This document shows, piece after piece, positions 39,416-48,555 of a stretch of DNA of 64,000 nucleotides. How positions within the stretch are numbered: the stretch's first letter is position 1; each line of letters starts with the position of its first letter. The translations under genes and the position numbers were made by a program. The stretch is from GCA-2861595 sp035536185. GTDB taxonomy: Bacteria; Actinomycetota; Acidimicrobiia; Acidimicrobiales; GCA-2861595. The DNA lies in NCBI GenBank assembly GCA_035536185.1, contig DATLOM010000056.1:20197-84196 (forward strand), given 5' to 3'. The notes under the pieces were generated by a model. It saw nothing but the letters and a program-made list of their open reading frames with translations, was not told the DNA's origin and ran no database searches.

Positions 39416-40702
39416 TCAAGACGCCGGAATGAGCCGGTGGCCCCGCAGGTACGGGTGCAGTGCCTCGGGGAGCACCACCGACCCGTCGGGCTGGCGGTGG
39501 ATCTCCACGAGGGCGGCCCACACCCGGGGAACGGCGAGAGCGGAGCCGTTGAGGGTGTGGACGAAGGCCGTTCCCTTCTCCGCCGCCGGACGGTACCGGA
39601 TGTTGGCCCGGCGGGCCTGGTAGTCGCTGAACCACGACACCGACGAGACCTCCAGCCACTGGTCGCAGCCGGGGGCGTAGACCTCGAGGTCGAAGGCCCG
39701 GGCGTGGGACTGGCCCATGTCGCCCGTGCAGATGTCCAGCACCCGGTAGGGCAGGCCGAGCACCACGAGGAGCGCCTCGGCCCGGCTCAGCAGGTCGGCA
39801 TGGACCTCGGCCGCCTGCGCCGGCGTCGTGTAGGCGAGGATCTCCACCTTGTCGAACTCGTGGAGCCGGAGTAGCCCGCGGGTGTCGCGACCGGCCGAGC
39901 CCGCCTCCCGGCGGTAGCAGGGCGTGTAAGCCATCAGGCGGGTGGGGAGGTCGGCCTCGTCGAGGATCTCGTCGCGGGCCAGCGACGTGAGGGGGACCTC
40001 GGCCGTCGGTATCGCCCACAGGTCGTCGCGCTCGATGAGATAGGCGTCGTCGGCGAACTTCGGCAACTGCCCGGTGGCGGTGAGGGTGTCGCTGCGCACC
40101 AGGGTGGGCGGGCGGATCTCCTCGAAGGCGTCGGCATTGTGGTCGAGGGCCAGCTGGCACAGCGCCCGGGCCAGGGTGGCGCCCAGCCCCCGGTACATGG
40201 CGAACATCGACCCTGAGATCTTGGCTGCCCGTTCCAGGTCGAGGATCCCCAGCTGCGTTCCGATGTCCCAGTGGGGAACGCGCTGGTGGTCGCCAAAAGC
40301 CGCTGGATCGTGGTTCTCCACCCGCAGCACGACGTTGTCCTCCGGGGAGGCACCATCCGGCGCATCGGGTGCGGGCAGGTTGGGGACCCGCAACAGCATC
40401 TCCCGCAAGGCGGCCTCGACCTCGGCCAGATCGCCGTCCAGCGCGCTCTCGTCCCCCCCGAGGCGGCGGCTCTCGAGGGCCAGGTTCTCGGCGGAAGCCT
40501 CGTCGCCGACCCTCTTGGCCAGCCCCACCTGCTTCGAGATGGACCTGACGCGGGCCCGCAGGTCGTCGCGGAGTGAGCTCAGCTCGCGGTGGCGCTCGTC
40601 GAGACGGACCATGAGATCGACCTCCGTCCCGTCGACCTTCTTGCGGGCCAGGGCCCTCTTCACGGCGGCGGGATCGTTGCGTACGAGGCGAATGTCGATC
40701 AT
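39416..40702 (-). CDS. serS: Seryl-tRNA synthetase
   Basis: A 428-residue class-II synthetase: N-terminal tRNA-binding coiled coil (MIDIRLVRNDPAAVKRAL, 1-110), motif 2 CYRREAGSAGRDTRGLLRLH, and motif 3 region GTAFVHTLNGSALAVPR. ATG 40702 gives the standard N-terminus. TACCGT (40718-40713) is 10 nt upstream and shares two bases with the promoter of the divergent ABC gene. Confidence 0.98.
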   Translation of the reverse strand: MIDIRLVRNDPAAVKRALARKKVDGTEVDLMVRLDERHRELSSLRDDLRARVRSISKQVGLAKRVGDEASAENLALESRRLGGDESALDGDLAEVEAALREMLLRVPNLPAPDAPDGASPEDNVVLRVENHDPAAFGDHQRVPHWDIGTQLGILDLERAAKISGSMFAMYRGLGATLARALCQLALDHNADAFEEIRPPTLVRSDTLTATGQLPKFADDAYLIERDDLWAIPTAEVPLTSLARDEILDEADLPTRLMAYTPCYRREAGSAGRDTRGLLRLHEFDKVEILAYTTPAQAAEVHADLLSRAEALLVVLGLPYRVLDICTGDMGQSHARAFDLEVYAPGCDQWLEVSSVSWFSDYQARRANIRYRPAAEKGTAFVHTLNGSALAVPRVWAALVEIHRQPDGSVVLPEALHPYLRGHRLIPAS

Positions 40703-40712
40703 GGGATGCTCG

Positions 40713-40722
40713 ACGGTAGCGT
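40713..40722. promoter_or_regulatory. Overlapping divergent -10 elements of serS and the ABC exporter
   Basis: ACGGTAGCGT contains TACCGT on the minus strand, 10 nt before serS ATG, and TAGCGT on the plus strand, 8 nt before the ABC ATPase ATG. The two hexamers share TA, so polymerase could occupy only one at a time. Confidence 0.55.
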
Positions 40723-40730
40723 CTCGCCCG

Positions 40731-41696
40731 ATGGCCGCCATCGAGGTGCGCGACCTGGTGGTCCGCTACGGAGAGGCGCCCGCCGTCGCCGGCGTGACGT
40801 TCTCCGCCGGTGCCGGCCAGGTACTGGCCCTCCTGGGGCCGAATGGGGCGGGCAAGACGAGCACCGTCGAGACGCTGGAGGGCTACCGGCGGCCCACTGC
40901 TGGCCAGGTCCGGGTGCTCGGGCTAGACCCGATCCGGGACCGGAGCTCCCTCATGCCCCGGATCGGAGTGATGCTGCAGCGCGGAGGCGTCTATCCCAGC
41001 ATGGGCCCGGCTGAGGCGCTGCGGCTGTTCGCCGCCTATTACGAGGCCCCGGAGGATCCGGCGGCGCTCCTTTCCCGGCTCGGTCTCGACGAGGTGGACC
41101 GCACACCCTGGCGGCGCCTATCAGGCGGCGAGCAACAACGGCTGTCCTTGGCCCTCGCCCTGGTGGGCCGGCCGACGGTCGCCTTTCTCGACGAGCCCAC
41201 CGCCGGCGTCGACCCCGCCGGCCGCCTGGCCATCCGCCAGGTCATACGGGATCTTCGGGACGGTGGCGTCTGTGTCGTCCTCACCACCCACGAGCTCGAG
41301 GAAGCGGAGCGCCTGGCCGACGCCATCGTGATCCTCGACCACGGAAAGGTGGTGGCCACCGGCACGCCGGCCGAGTTGATGTCCGCCGGCGGCGGCCGAG
41401 AGCTCCGCTTCGCCGCGCCTCCCGGCCTCGACTCCGCCGCTCTCGGGACAGCAGTGGGGGCCGCCGTCAAGGAGGATCGGCCCGGCGAGTACGTGGTGGA
41501 GGCGGAGGCGACGCCGTCCATGGTTGCCTCTGTCACAGGATGGCTGGCCGAGCACGACGTGCCGCTCGGCGACCTGCGGGCCGGGCGCCACACCCTCGAG
41601 GACGTCTTCCTCCGCCTCACCGGGCAGCCCAGCGCGGCGGAGACGGAGCGGGCCCCCCGGCGCCGGGGCCGGCATCGGCGTGAGGCCCGGCGTTGA
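40731..41696 (+). CDS. ABC exporter ATP-binding protein
   Basis: A 321-residue ATPase of the drug/lipid exporter type: Walker A GPNGAGKTS, signature LSGGEQQRLSLAL, Walker B TVAFLDEP, switch His TTHELEE, and a C-terminal ~90-residue domain usual for two-component exporters. ATG 40731 follows TAGCGT by 8 nt. It is coupled to the permease gene through a TTGA overlap. Substrate unknown. Confidence 0.93.
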   Translation: MAAIEVRDLVVRYGEAPAVAGVTFSAGAGQVLALLGPNGAGKTSTVETLEGYRRPTAGQVRVLGLDPIRDRSSLMPRIGVMLQRGGVYPSMGPAEALRLFAAYYEAPEDPAALLSRLGLDEVDRTPWRRLSGGEQQRLSLALALVGRPTVAFLDEPTAGVDPAGRLAIRQVIRDLRDGGVCVVLTTHELEEAERLADAIVILDHGKVVATGTPAELMSAGGGRELRFAAPPGLDSAALGTAVGAAVKEDRPGEYVVEAEATPSMVASVTGWLAEHDVPLGDLRAGRHTLEDVFLRLTGQPSAAETERAPRRRGRHRREARR

Positions 41697-42415
41697 GCCG
41701 GGTCACCGCTCAGGCCCGGGCCGAGGTGAGAATGACGTTGCGCCGTGGAGAGTCGGTGCTGCTGGCCCTCGGAATACCCGTGCTCCTGCTGGTCTTCTTC
41801 TCTCTCGTCGACGTGCTTCCCACCGGGACCGAGGATCCGGTCGATTTCCTCGCCCCCGGCATCTTGGCCCTTGCCGTGATGTCCACGGCCATGGTTGGGC
41901 TCGGCATCGCCACCGGGTTCGAACGCCAGTACCTGGTCCTCAAGCGGCTGGGTTCGACGCCGCTCCGCCGGGGTGAGCTGCTGGCCGCCAAGACGGTGGC
42001 TGTCCTGGCCGTCGAGGCCGTTCAGGTGGCGGTACTGGTCCCTGTCGCCCTCGCGCTCGGATGGAACGCAGAGGGCAACGCCGTGCTGGCGCTAGGTGCC
42101 GTCATTCTGGCGACGGCGGGGTTCGCCGGCCTTGGCATGTTGATGGCCGGAGCGCTGAAGGCCGAGGTGACACTGGCCGCAGCCAACGGGCTGTACCTGG
42201 TCCTGCTCCTCCTCGGCGGCATAGTGGTGCCCATCAGCCGCCTGCCGGACGCACTGCGGGCCGTGGCCCGGGCTCTCCCGGCCGGCGCCCTCTCCGACGC
42301 CCTCCACGGCGCCCTGGCGCCGGCCGCGTCCGTACCCGGCCGAGCGTGGGTCGTGCTGGCTCTTTGGGCGGTAGCCGCACCCGTGGCTGCCGCCGTCACC
42401 TTTCGCTGGGAGTGA
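41693..42415 (+). CDS. ABC-2 type exporter permease
   Basis: A 240-residue protein with about six helices and the ABC-2 pattern (ERQYLVLKRLGSTPLRRGEL loop, GLGMLMAGALKAE, VPISRLPDALRAVARALPAG). Start TTG 41693 overlaps the ATPase stop. Works as a dimer with the upstream ATPase. Its last 20 bp overlap the convergent flavin-oxidoreductase gene. Confidence 0.9.
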   Translation: MSRVTAQARAEVRMTLRRGESVLLALGIPVLLLVFFSLVDVLPTGTEDPVDFLAPGILALAVMSTAMVGLGIATGFERQYLVLKRLGSTPLRRGELLAAKTVAVLAVEAVQVAVLVPVALALGWNAEGNAVLALGAVILATAGFAGLGMLMAGALKAEVTLAAANGLYLVLLLLGGIVVPISRLPDALRAVARALPAGALSDALHGALAPAASVPGRAWVVLALWAVAAPVAAAVTFRWE

Positions 42416-43409
42416 GCCCGAAAGCCTCGGCCAGCAGCTCGTATGAACGCCGGCGGGCCTTCGGGTCGTGGCAGATGGTGAGCACCACCAGCTCCTCCAC
42501 AGCGAAAACCTCGGCGATCTTCGTCAGCTCCCTGCGGACCCGCTCGGGATCTCCGACCAGGATCCGGCCACGGTTCTGGGCAATGCGGGCCCGGTCGGTA
42601 TCTGTGAGAGGACGAGCCTCCGCCTGCTCTACCGACGGGAGCGGGCCTCGCTCCACCTGGGACGTCAACCGCCACACATCCAGACTGGTGGCCAGACGTC
42701 GAGCCTCGGCGTCGGTGTCGGCGCAGAGAGCGGACACGGCAACACTGGCGCGGGGCCGGCCCGCGGGGTTGGAGGCCTCGAAGTGGCGGCGGTACTTGGC
42801 CACGATCTGCGGCCCGTAGGCGGGAGTTATGAAATGGGCGAAGCACAGTGAGAGACCCAGGGCCGCGGCGCAGCCGGCCCCGTCGGAGCTGGAGCCGAGG
42901 AGCCACACCTCGGGGCCGCCTGGGCTTTCGGGCGCGACGTGTACCGACCGAAACGGATGGTCCTCCTCGAGGGTGCCCTGGAGGAACCCGATCAGGTCCG
43001 CCACCTGACGGGCGAACTGCTCGGGCCCTTCGGGTTCTGTTCCCGTTCCCAGAGCGGCAGCGGTTCTCTCCGACGCTCCGGCCGCTCGCCCGATGCCGAG
43101 GTCGATCCGCCCGGGGGACAGCGCGTGGAGGACGCGGAACACCTCGGCCACCTTGAGCGGGCTGTAGTGGGAGAGCAGGACGCCGCCGGACCCGACGCGG
43201 ATGGACGATGTCGCGGCCGCCACCCGAGCGACCATGACCTCGGGCGCCGAGCCCGCCAGGCCAGGTGTGCCGTGGTGCTCGGCCAGCCAGTAGCGGCGAT
43301 ATCCGAGACGCTCCGCCTCGACGGCCAGAGCCACCGTCTCCGTCAGGGCATCGGCCGGCGTGGACCCGCTCGGCACCGGCGACTGGTCGAGAACGCTGAG
43401 GACCACCAC
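42396..43409 (-). CDS. Luciferase-like (LLM-class) flavin-dependent oxidoreductase
   Basis: A 337-residue TIM-barrel protein: LDQSPVPSGSTPADALTET start, YWLAEHHGTPGLAGSAPEV, RVGSGGVLLSHYSPLKVAE and PGRIDLGIGRA are characteristic of the bacterial-luciferase superfamily using FMN or F420. The first motif is typical of the alkanal-monooxygenase-like MsnO8 subgroup. Substrate unknown. It follows ctaG but is separated by a hairpin. Confidence 0.9.
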   Translation of the reverse strand: MVVLSVLDQSPVPSGSTPADALTETVALAVEAERLGYRRYWLAEHHGTPGLAGSAPEVMVARVAAATSSIRVGSGGVLLSHYSPLKVAEVFRVLHALSPGRIDLGIGRAAGASERTAAALGTGTEPEGPEQFARQVADLIGFLQGTLEEDHPFRSVHVAPESPGGPEVWLLGSSSDGAGCAAALGLSLCFAHFITPAYGPQIVAKYRRHFEASNPAGRPRASVAVSALCADTDAEARRLATSLDVWRLTSQVERGPLPSVEQAEARPLTDTDRARIAQNRGRILVGDPERVRRELTKIAEVFAVEELVVLTICHDPKARRRSYELLAEAFGLTPSER

Positions 43410-43423
43410 GCCGCAACCCTAGA

Positions 43424-43443
43424 GAGCGGCAGCCGAGCCGCTC
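43424..43443 (-). terminator. Candidate terminator hairpin after ctaG
   Basis: GAGCGGC-AGCCGA-GCCGCTC is a perfect 7-bp stem with a 6-nt loop, 21 bp beyond the ctaG stop. There is no U-run, so intrinsic termination is uncertain. Confidence 0.35.
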
Positions 43444-43464
43444 AGCCGCGATCCTGCGATTGCG

Positions 43465-44358
43465 TCAGGGAGAGATCCGCGGTTCGGACGGAGCGACGTG
43501 CTCGGTACGGCGCAGCTCGGCGTCGACGTCCTCCCACCTGAGCACGTCGTCGACCTTGCCCTGCTCCTCCTTGGCGTACCAGCGGAAGAACATGGACACG
43601 ATCACGCCCCACAGCAGGGCTCCGGCGTAGACCTTCATCAGCGCCCCGGCCACCTGCTGGTCCTCGATGGCGCTCATGGAGAACGGGCGGGGGACCTCGG
43701 CGTAGAACCGGTAGAGCACGCCGTCGCCGAAGGTGAGGAACGAGGCCGGCACGGTGGGGATCACCGACTGCAGGAACACGTAGAGCATCCTCGAGGGGTA
43801 GGTCATCGTCGGGAGCTCGGGTAGGCGGTTGACGACCGGGAACCACATGATCAGCGCCGAGGTGAACAGCACCACGTGGACGACGAAGTGCACGCCGTGG
43901 TGCTCGAGCGAGCCGTTGACCACCACCGGCCAGTGACTCAACACGATGACGGTGTTGAACAGGACGGCGGCAGGGAGGGGCCGGGCGATGCGACTGAACA
44001 CGTAGCGCATGGGACGGGGCCCCAGGAGGAACCGGACGAGCCACCCGGGGAGGCCCATCAACAGCAGTGGCGCGGCGATCAGGGTGAGGCCGATGTGCTG
44101 GAACATGTGCACGCTGAACAGGTAGTGCTCGCCGATGTCGTGCACGGGCCAGTCGGAGTGCAGCCAGAGAGCCAGAAGGCCAAGCCCGAAGTAAGTCACC
44201 TGCCGCCGGGTGACCACCGGCTCGCCCCGCGCCGCTCGGGCCGGCCCCAGCCGTCTCACGGCCAGCCAGTAGGCGCCGGCCAGCACCACCACCAGGGTCC
44301 ACACATCTGGGTGGGCGTGCCACTCCCATGCGGACACTCCGGCGTGCGCCAGCATCAT
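43465..44358 (-). CDS. ctaG: Cytochrome c oxidase assembly protein, CtaG (caa3 type)
   Basis: A 297-residue membrane protein of the CtaG_Cox family with about seven helices. Conserved histidines are visible in FSVHMFQHIGLTLIAAPLLL, VLSHWPVVV and HHGVHFVVHVVLF. In Bacillus this family is needed to assemble caa3 oxidase. It is the last gene of the nine-gene oxidase operon and abuts the subunit IV gene with no gap. Confidence 0.92.
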   Translation of the reverse strand: MMLAHAGVSAWEWHAHPDVWTLVVVLAGAYWLAVRRLGPARAARGEPVVTRRQVTYFGLGLLALWLHSDWPVHDIGEHYLFSVHMFQHIGLTLIAAPLLLMGLPGWLVRFLLGPRPMRYVFSRIARPLPAAVLFNTVIVLSHWPVVVNGSLEHHGVHFVVHVVLFTSALIMWFPVVNRLPELPTMTYPSRMLYVFLQSVIPTVPASFLTFGDGVLYRFYAEVPRPFSMSAIEDQQVAGALMKVYAGALLWGVIVSMFFRWYAKEEQGKVDDVLRWEDVDAELRRTEHVAPSEPRISP

Positions 44359-44658
44359 CTACACGAACACGCCGAGCGTCATCAGGTAGCCGAAGTAGCA
44401 GAAGCTGGCCAGGATGAACCCGGTGATGAACAGGCGGCGAAGGATCTTGTGGTCGAACTTGAGGTGCATGAAGTACGCAGCCACCATGATGAACTTCACC
44501 GCGGCCATGACGATGAGGATCGTGTTGGTGAGCGACTCGGAGAACTTGGTGTAGTAGAGCCCGACCTCGGCGGCCGTGACGGCCGCCAGGATCAGGGCGA
44601 TCTTGACGTACTGGGCTTCTGTGGGATGGGCGCCGTGGGCGCCGTGCTCGTCGGCCAT
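44359..44658 (-). CDS. Cytochrome c oxidase subunit IV (caa3 type)
   Basis: A 99-residue protein with three helices (KIALILAAVTAAEVGLYY, TILIVMAAVKFIMVAAYFMH, FITGFILASFCYFGYLMTL), the size and pattern of prokaryotic COX4. ATG 44658 gives a His-rich soluble N-terminus. It lies between subunit III and ctaG and stabilises the oxidase in related systems. Confidence 0.9.
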   Translation of the reverse strand: MADEHGAHGAHPTEAQYVKIALILAAVTAAEVGLYYTKFSESLTNTILIVMAAVKFIMVAAYFMHLKFDHKILRRLFITGFILASFCYFGYLMTLGVFV

Positions 44659-44675
44659 GACAATCAGTCGCCTCG

Positions 44676-45302
44676 CTAGGTGGGGATCAGGTAGATGACG
44701 GTGAAGATGACGATCCAGACCACGTCCACGAAGTGCCAATAGAGCCCGGCGATCTCCACCACCTCGGAGCGGTCCTGGGTGAGCTTGCCCCGTAACGACA
44801 GGTTCCACAGGGAGAGCAGCATGATGATCCCGAGCGTGACGTGGACGCCGTGGAAGCCGGTGAGCACGAAGAAGCTGCTCCCGAAGAGGTTCGTCTTGAT
44901 CGTGAGCCCCTCCCGGATGAACGAGGTGAACTCGTAGACCTGGCCGGCGATGAAGCTCGCCCCGAGCAGCGCGGTGGCCATGAGCCAGACCCGCAGGCGG
45001 CGGTAGTCACCCCGCTGGATGGCCGCCAGCGCCAGGACCATGGTGAGCGAGCTCATGAGGAGCACGAACGAGCTGACCGAGGTGTAGGGGATGTCGTAGA
45101 TGTCCTCGGGCGTGGGCCCGGAGATGCTCTTTCCCCGGTAGAGGAAGTACGTCGAGATGAGGGCTCCGAACAGCAGGCACTCCGAGCCGAGGAAGGCCCA
45201 CATGGCCAGCTTCTCGTTGGACAACCCCGTGTTGGTGACGTGCCCGTGCTCGGTGTGGGCGGAGATGTCGGGGGTGGTGGCGGTGGCGGGAGTAGTGGCC
45301 AT
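44676..45302 (-). CDS. ctaE: Cytochrome c oxidase subunit III
   Basis: A 208-residue protein with five helices: KLAMWAFLGSECLLFGALIS, FFVLTGFHGVHVTLG and GLYWHFVDVVWIVIFTVIYL are the conserved subunit III signatures. It binds lipids and supports proton uptake to subunit I. The gene begins 2 nt after the subunit I stop. Confidence 0.96.
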   Translation of the reverse strand: MATTPATATTPDISAHTEHGHVTNTGLSNEKLAMWAFLGSECLLFGALISTYFLYRGKSISGPTPEDIYDIPYTSVSSFVLLMSSLTMVLALAAIQRGDYRRLRVWLMATALLGASFIAGQVYEFTSFIREGLTIKTNLFGSSFFVLTGFHGVHVTLGIIMLLSLWNLSLRGKLTQDRSEVVEIAGLYWHFVDVVWIVIFTVIYLIPT

Positions 45303-45304
45303 CC

Positions 45305-47503
45305 TCAGGTGCCCTCCGGCTCAGTGCCGGGCTCGGTGCCGGGCGCGGTGCCGGCGTCGGTGCCGGGCTCGGTGCCGGCGTCGGTGCCGGGCTCGGTGCC
45401 GGCCTCGGTAACGGCGTCGGCCTCGGCCTCGGTACCGGCCGAGTCGGCCGCATCCCCGTCGCCTTCGGGGGCAGCGCCCAGAGCGCCGGCGGCCCCGGCC
45501 GCAGCCAGAGCGGGCTCCTCCTCGGGGTCGGGCAGAAGAGGGATGTCGTCGTCAGGGTCGTGGGGCTCCGCCGATGGTTCCATGCCCCAGGCGTATAGGG
45601 CTACGAACAGGATGAGGGCGCCCAGGCCGGCACCGACGTAGTTCACCCCGGCATCGCGCCCGTAGACCATCCCGTAGCCCAGCACGAAGATCCCGAAGGC
45701 GGCCACGAGCGGGTAGTAGCTGGGCGACGGCAGGTGGATCCCATGGCCCTCGTCAGCGTGCTCGTCGCCGGAGCTCCCGTTGGCGGCGGCACCATCGTGC
45801 TCAGCCGGGTCGGTTCCGGAGTCCCTCCGCACGGGGCGGCCCTCGTCGTCCTCGCTGTACTTCTGGTGCCAGAAGTCGTCCACCGAGTGCACTACCGGCT
45901 CCTCGGCGAAGTTGTACGCCGGCGGCGGCGACGCCGTGGCCCACTCCAGAGTGCGGGCGTCCCAGGGGTCCGGGCCGGCCATCACCTTGTGCTTCTTCGA
46001 GTGCCAGACGTTGTACATGAAGACGCAGGTGGAGAAGGCGATTACGAAGGACCCGACGGTGGCCACCATGTTCAGGGCGTCTAGGCCCAGGCTCTCGTCG
46101 TAGGTGTCGATGCGCCTGGGCATTCCCTGGAGCCCGAGGAGGTGCATGGGCGCGAAGGTCATGTTGAACCCGATCAGCCAGGTCCAGAAGTTCAGCTTCC
46201 CGATGCGATCGCTCAGGAGCCAGCCGAAGATCTTGGGCCACCAGTAGTAGATGCCGCCCATGATCCCGAACAGGGCACCACCGAAGAGCACGTAGTGGAA
46301 GTGGGCCACGACGTAGTAAGTGTCCGTCTGCTGGCGGTCGTGGGGCGCGACCGCATGTGTCACTCCGGAGAGCCCGCCGATGGTGAACATGGCCACGAAG
46401 CCCATGGCGAACATCATGGGAGTGTTGAGTTTCAGAGAGCCGCCCCAGAGCGTGCCGATCCAGTTGAAGATCTTCACCCCGGTGGGGACGGCGATGAACA
46501 TGGTGGATATGGAGAAGGCCGAGATGGCCACCGGTCCCAGTCCCACGGCGAACATGTGGTGGACCCACACGCCCCAGCCCATGAACCCGATGGCCACCGC
46601 GGAGATGACCATCACCGGGTAACCGAACAGCGGCTTGCGGGCGAAGGTCGGAAGGATCTCCGAGACCATGCCCATGGCCGGGAGGATCAGGATGTACACC
46701 TCGGGGTGGCCGAAGAGCCAGAAGAGGTGCTGCCACAGCACCGGATTGCCGCCCGCCTCGGGGTTGAAGAAGTTGGACCCGAAGTTGCGGTCGAACATGA
46801 GCAGGAACAGGGCGATCGTGATGACCGGCATGGCGAAGAGGATCAGGAACGAGGAGATCAGCGTCATCCACGTGAAGATGGGCATCTTCATCAGCGTCAT
46901 GCCCGGCGCCCGCATGTTGAGGATGGTCACGATCAGGTTCACGGCACCGACGGTGGATGCGATGCCGAGGATCAGCAGGCCGATGACCCAGTAGTCGATG
47001 TTGTGCCCGGGCGAGTAGGTGATGCTGGTCTGGGGGGCGTAGCCGAACCAACCGCCGTTGGGGGCCCCGCCGAAGATGAAGCTGGAGTAGATGAAGATGC
47101 CGCCGAGCAGGAACGTCCAGTAGCTGAAGGCGTTCAGCCTGGGAAAGGCGACGTCTCGTGCTCCGATCTGGAGCGGTGCCAGATAGTTGAAGAAGGCGGC
47201 CGACATGGGCATGACCACCAGGAAGATCATGGTGGTGCCGTGCATGGTGAAGACCTGGTTGTAGGCGTCGGCGCTGAGGATCGTGCCGTTGGGCTGGGCC
47301 AGCTGGAGGCGGATGAGCAGGGCCTCGATCCCGCCCAGCAGGAAGAAGACGAAGGCGCTGACGCCGTACAGGATCCCGATGCGCTTGTGGTCGACCGTGG
47401 TCATCCACGACCACACGCCCGTGGGGTTCTTCGGGCGCTTGAGCACCCCGGGGTCGACGACGACCGGCACGGGCGTGACGGTCGGTTCCAGGACTGTTGC
47501 CAT
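45305..47503 (-). CDS. ctaD: Cytochrome c oxidase subunit I (aa3/caa3 type) with repetitive acidic tail
   Basis: A 732-residue catalytic subunit. All ligands are present: heme a His in FTMHGTTM; CuB His and cross-linked Tyr in FGHPEVYILILP; the CuB pair in VHHMF; heme a3/a histidines in VAHFHYV; K-channel lysine in VPTGVKIFNW. After the 12-helix core come two extra helices (about 610-650) and then a low-complexity Glu/Asp/Thr/Gly-rich tail ending in PGTEPEGT. Reduces oxygen and pumps protons. ATG 47503. Confidence 0.97.
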   Translation of the reverse strand: MATVLEPTVTPVPVVVDPGVLKRPKNPTGVWSWMTTVDHKRIGILYGVSAFVFFLLGGIEALLIRLQLAQPNGTILSADAYNQVFTMHGTTMIFLVVMPMSAAFFNYLAPLQIGARDVAFPRLNAFSYWTFLLGGIFIYSSFIFGGAPNGGWFGYAPQTSITYSPGHNIDYWVIGLLILGIASTVGAVNLIVTILNMRAPGMTLMKMPIFTWMTLISSFLILFAMPVITIALFLLMFDRNFGSNFFNPEAGGNPVLWQHLFWLFGHPEVYILILPAMGMVSEILPTFARKPLFGYPVMVISAVAIGFMGWGVWVHHMFAVGLGPVAISAFSISTMFIAVPTGVKIFNWIGTLWGGSLKLNTPMMFAMGFVAMFTIGGLSGVTHAVAPHDRQQTDTYYVVAHFHYVLFGGALFGIMGGIYYWWPKIFGWLLSDRIGKLNFWTWLIGFNMTFAPMHLLGLQGMPRRIDTYDESLGLDALNMVATVGSFVIAFSTCVFMYNVWHSKKHKVMAGPDPWDARTLEWATASPPPAYNFAEEPVVHSVDDFWHQKYSEDDEGRPVRRDSGTDPAEHDGAAANGSSGDEHADEGHGIHLPSPSYYPLVAAFGIFVLGYGMVYGRDAGVNYVGAGLGALILFVALYAWGMEPSAEPHDPDDDIPLLPDPEEEPALAAAGAAGALGAAPEGDGDAADSAGTEAEADAVTEAGTEPGTDAGTEPGTDAGTAPGTEPGTEPEGT
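45319..45432. repeat. 12/24-bp minisatellite encoding the ctaD C-terminal tail
   Basis: Repeats of the type GGTGCCGGGCTC / GGTGCCGGCGTC encode alternating GTEP and GTDA tetrapeptides (about seven units) at the extreme C-terminus of subunit I. Unit number could vary without frameshift. Confidence 0.9.
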
Positions 47504-47529
47504 GATTGCTCCGGTGGTCGCTCTCTAGG

Positions 47530-48555
47530 TCACTTCAGGGTGTCGAGGTAGGCGATGAGGTCGTCGATCTCTTCTTCCGTGAGATCGAGGTCCGGCATGA
47601 TAGAGCCGGGCTTCTCGGCCGGCGGATCACGCAGCCAGGCCCGCAGGTGGCGCTCGTCGTTCTTGAACATGGCGCCGGCAAAGGTGTCCCGCTGGGCGAA
47701 GTGGGTGAGGTCGGGGCCGACCTCGCCGGCGGCGAAGCCCTTGACGGTGTGGCAGCTGGCACAACCCTTGGCCCGGAAGGCGGCCGCGCCGGCCGCCGCC
47801 TCCTCGTCCTCCTCGGGATCGGGGACAATCGCCGAAGCGGTGTTGGAGGCGACCCAGCGCTCGAAGTCGGCCGGGGTGTGAGCGATGACCTGCAGGCGCA
47901 TCCTGGAGTGCGATATCCCGCAGAACTCGGCACACTGGCCGTGGTACACGCCAGGCTTGTCGGCCTCGATGACCATCTTGTTCACCCGGTTGGGCACCAC
48001 GTCGACCTTGCCGGCCAGCTTCGGCGGCCAGAAGGAGTGGATGACGTCGTCCGACAGCAGGGTCACGTCGATCTTCTGGCCGGTGGGGATGTGCAACTCG
48101 TTGGCGGTGACGACGTCGAGGTCGGGGTACTCGTACTCCCACCACCACTGGTGGCCGGTGACCTTCACCTTCACCACCCCGGGACCGGCAGGAGTCTCGC
48201 TTATGTCGAACAGCGTGAAGACGGTGAACACGCCGATCACCAGCAGGATGACCGCAGGGGCGATGGTCCACCCGATCTCGGCCTTCACGTTGCCGTGAAC
48301 CTGCTTCGGCGCCTCGTCCTCGGACCGCCGCCGGTACCGGAAGGCCACGTACAGCACGAGGCCCTGAACCAGGACGAACACCACCCCGGCGACGAGGAAC
48401 ACGGGGTCGATCAGGTCGTCGAGCCTCCTGGCCTCGGGGCCCTGGGGGTCCAGGGTGTTCTGGGGCAGGGTCTCCTTCCCGCAGGCCGACACCAGGAGGA
48501 AGGCCAGCAGTCCGGTGGCAGCCGTCAGGCGACGGCGCCGCGGGTGGCCCATCAT
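47530..48555 (-). CDS. ctaC: Cytochrome c oxidase subunit II with fused cytochrome c domain
   Basis: A 341-residue lipoprotein precursor: signal peptide ending LLVSACGK (lipobox Cys near 25), two helices (about 50-75, 95-115), the CuA domain with GHQWWWEYEY and the ligand loop GQCAEFCGISHSRM, and a C-terminal cytochrome c domain with CASCH at about 273. This defines a caa3-type oxidase that accepts electrons through its own heme c. Start overlaps the upstream gene (ATGA). Confidence 0.97.
   Translation of the reverse strand: MMGHPRRRRLTAATGLLAFLLVSACGKETLPQNTLDPQGPEARRLDDLIDPVFLVAGVVFVLVQGLVLYVAFRYRRRSEDEAPKQVHGNVKAEIGWTIAPAVILLVIGVFTVFTLFDISETPAGPGVVKVKVTGHQWWWEYEYPDLDVVTANELHIPTGQKIDVTLLSDDVIHSFWPPKLAGKVDVVPNRVNKMVIEADKPGVYHGQCAEFCGISHSRMRLQVIAHTPADFERWVASNTASAIVPDPEEDEEAAAGAAAFRAKGCASCHTVKGFAAGEVGPDLTHFAQRDTFAGAMFKNDERHLRAWLRDPPAEKPGSIMPDLDLTEEEIDDLIAYLDTLK

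Noticed and set aside
45801..47414. Very long minus-strand frame (537 codons) within ctaD
   Set aside because: It is a shifted frame of subunit I with Arg/His/Pro-rich composition and no domain; ctaD in the other frame has every catalytic motif.
46142..47551. Long plus-strand frame (469 codons) opposite ctaD
   Set aside because: Antisense shadow caused by high GC and codon bias; no motif or ribosome site.
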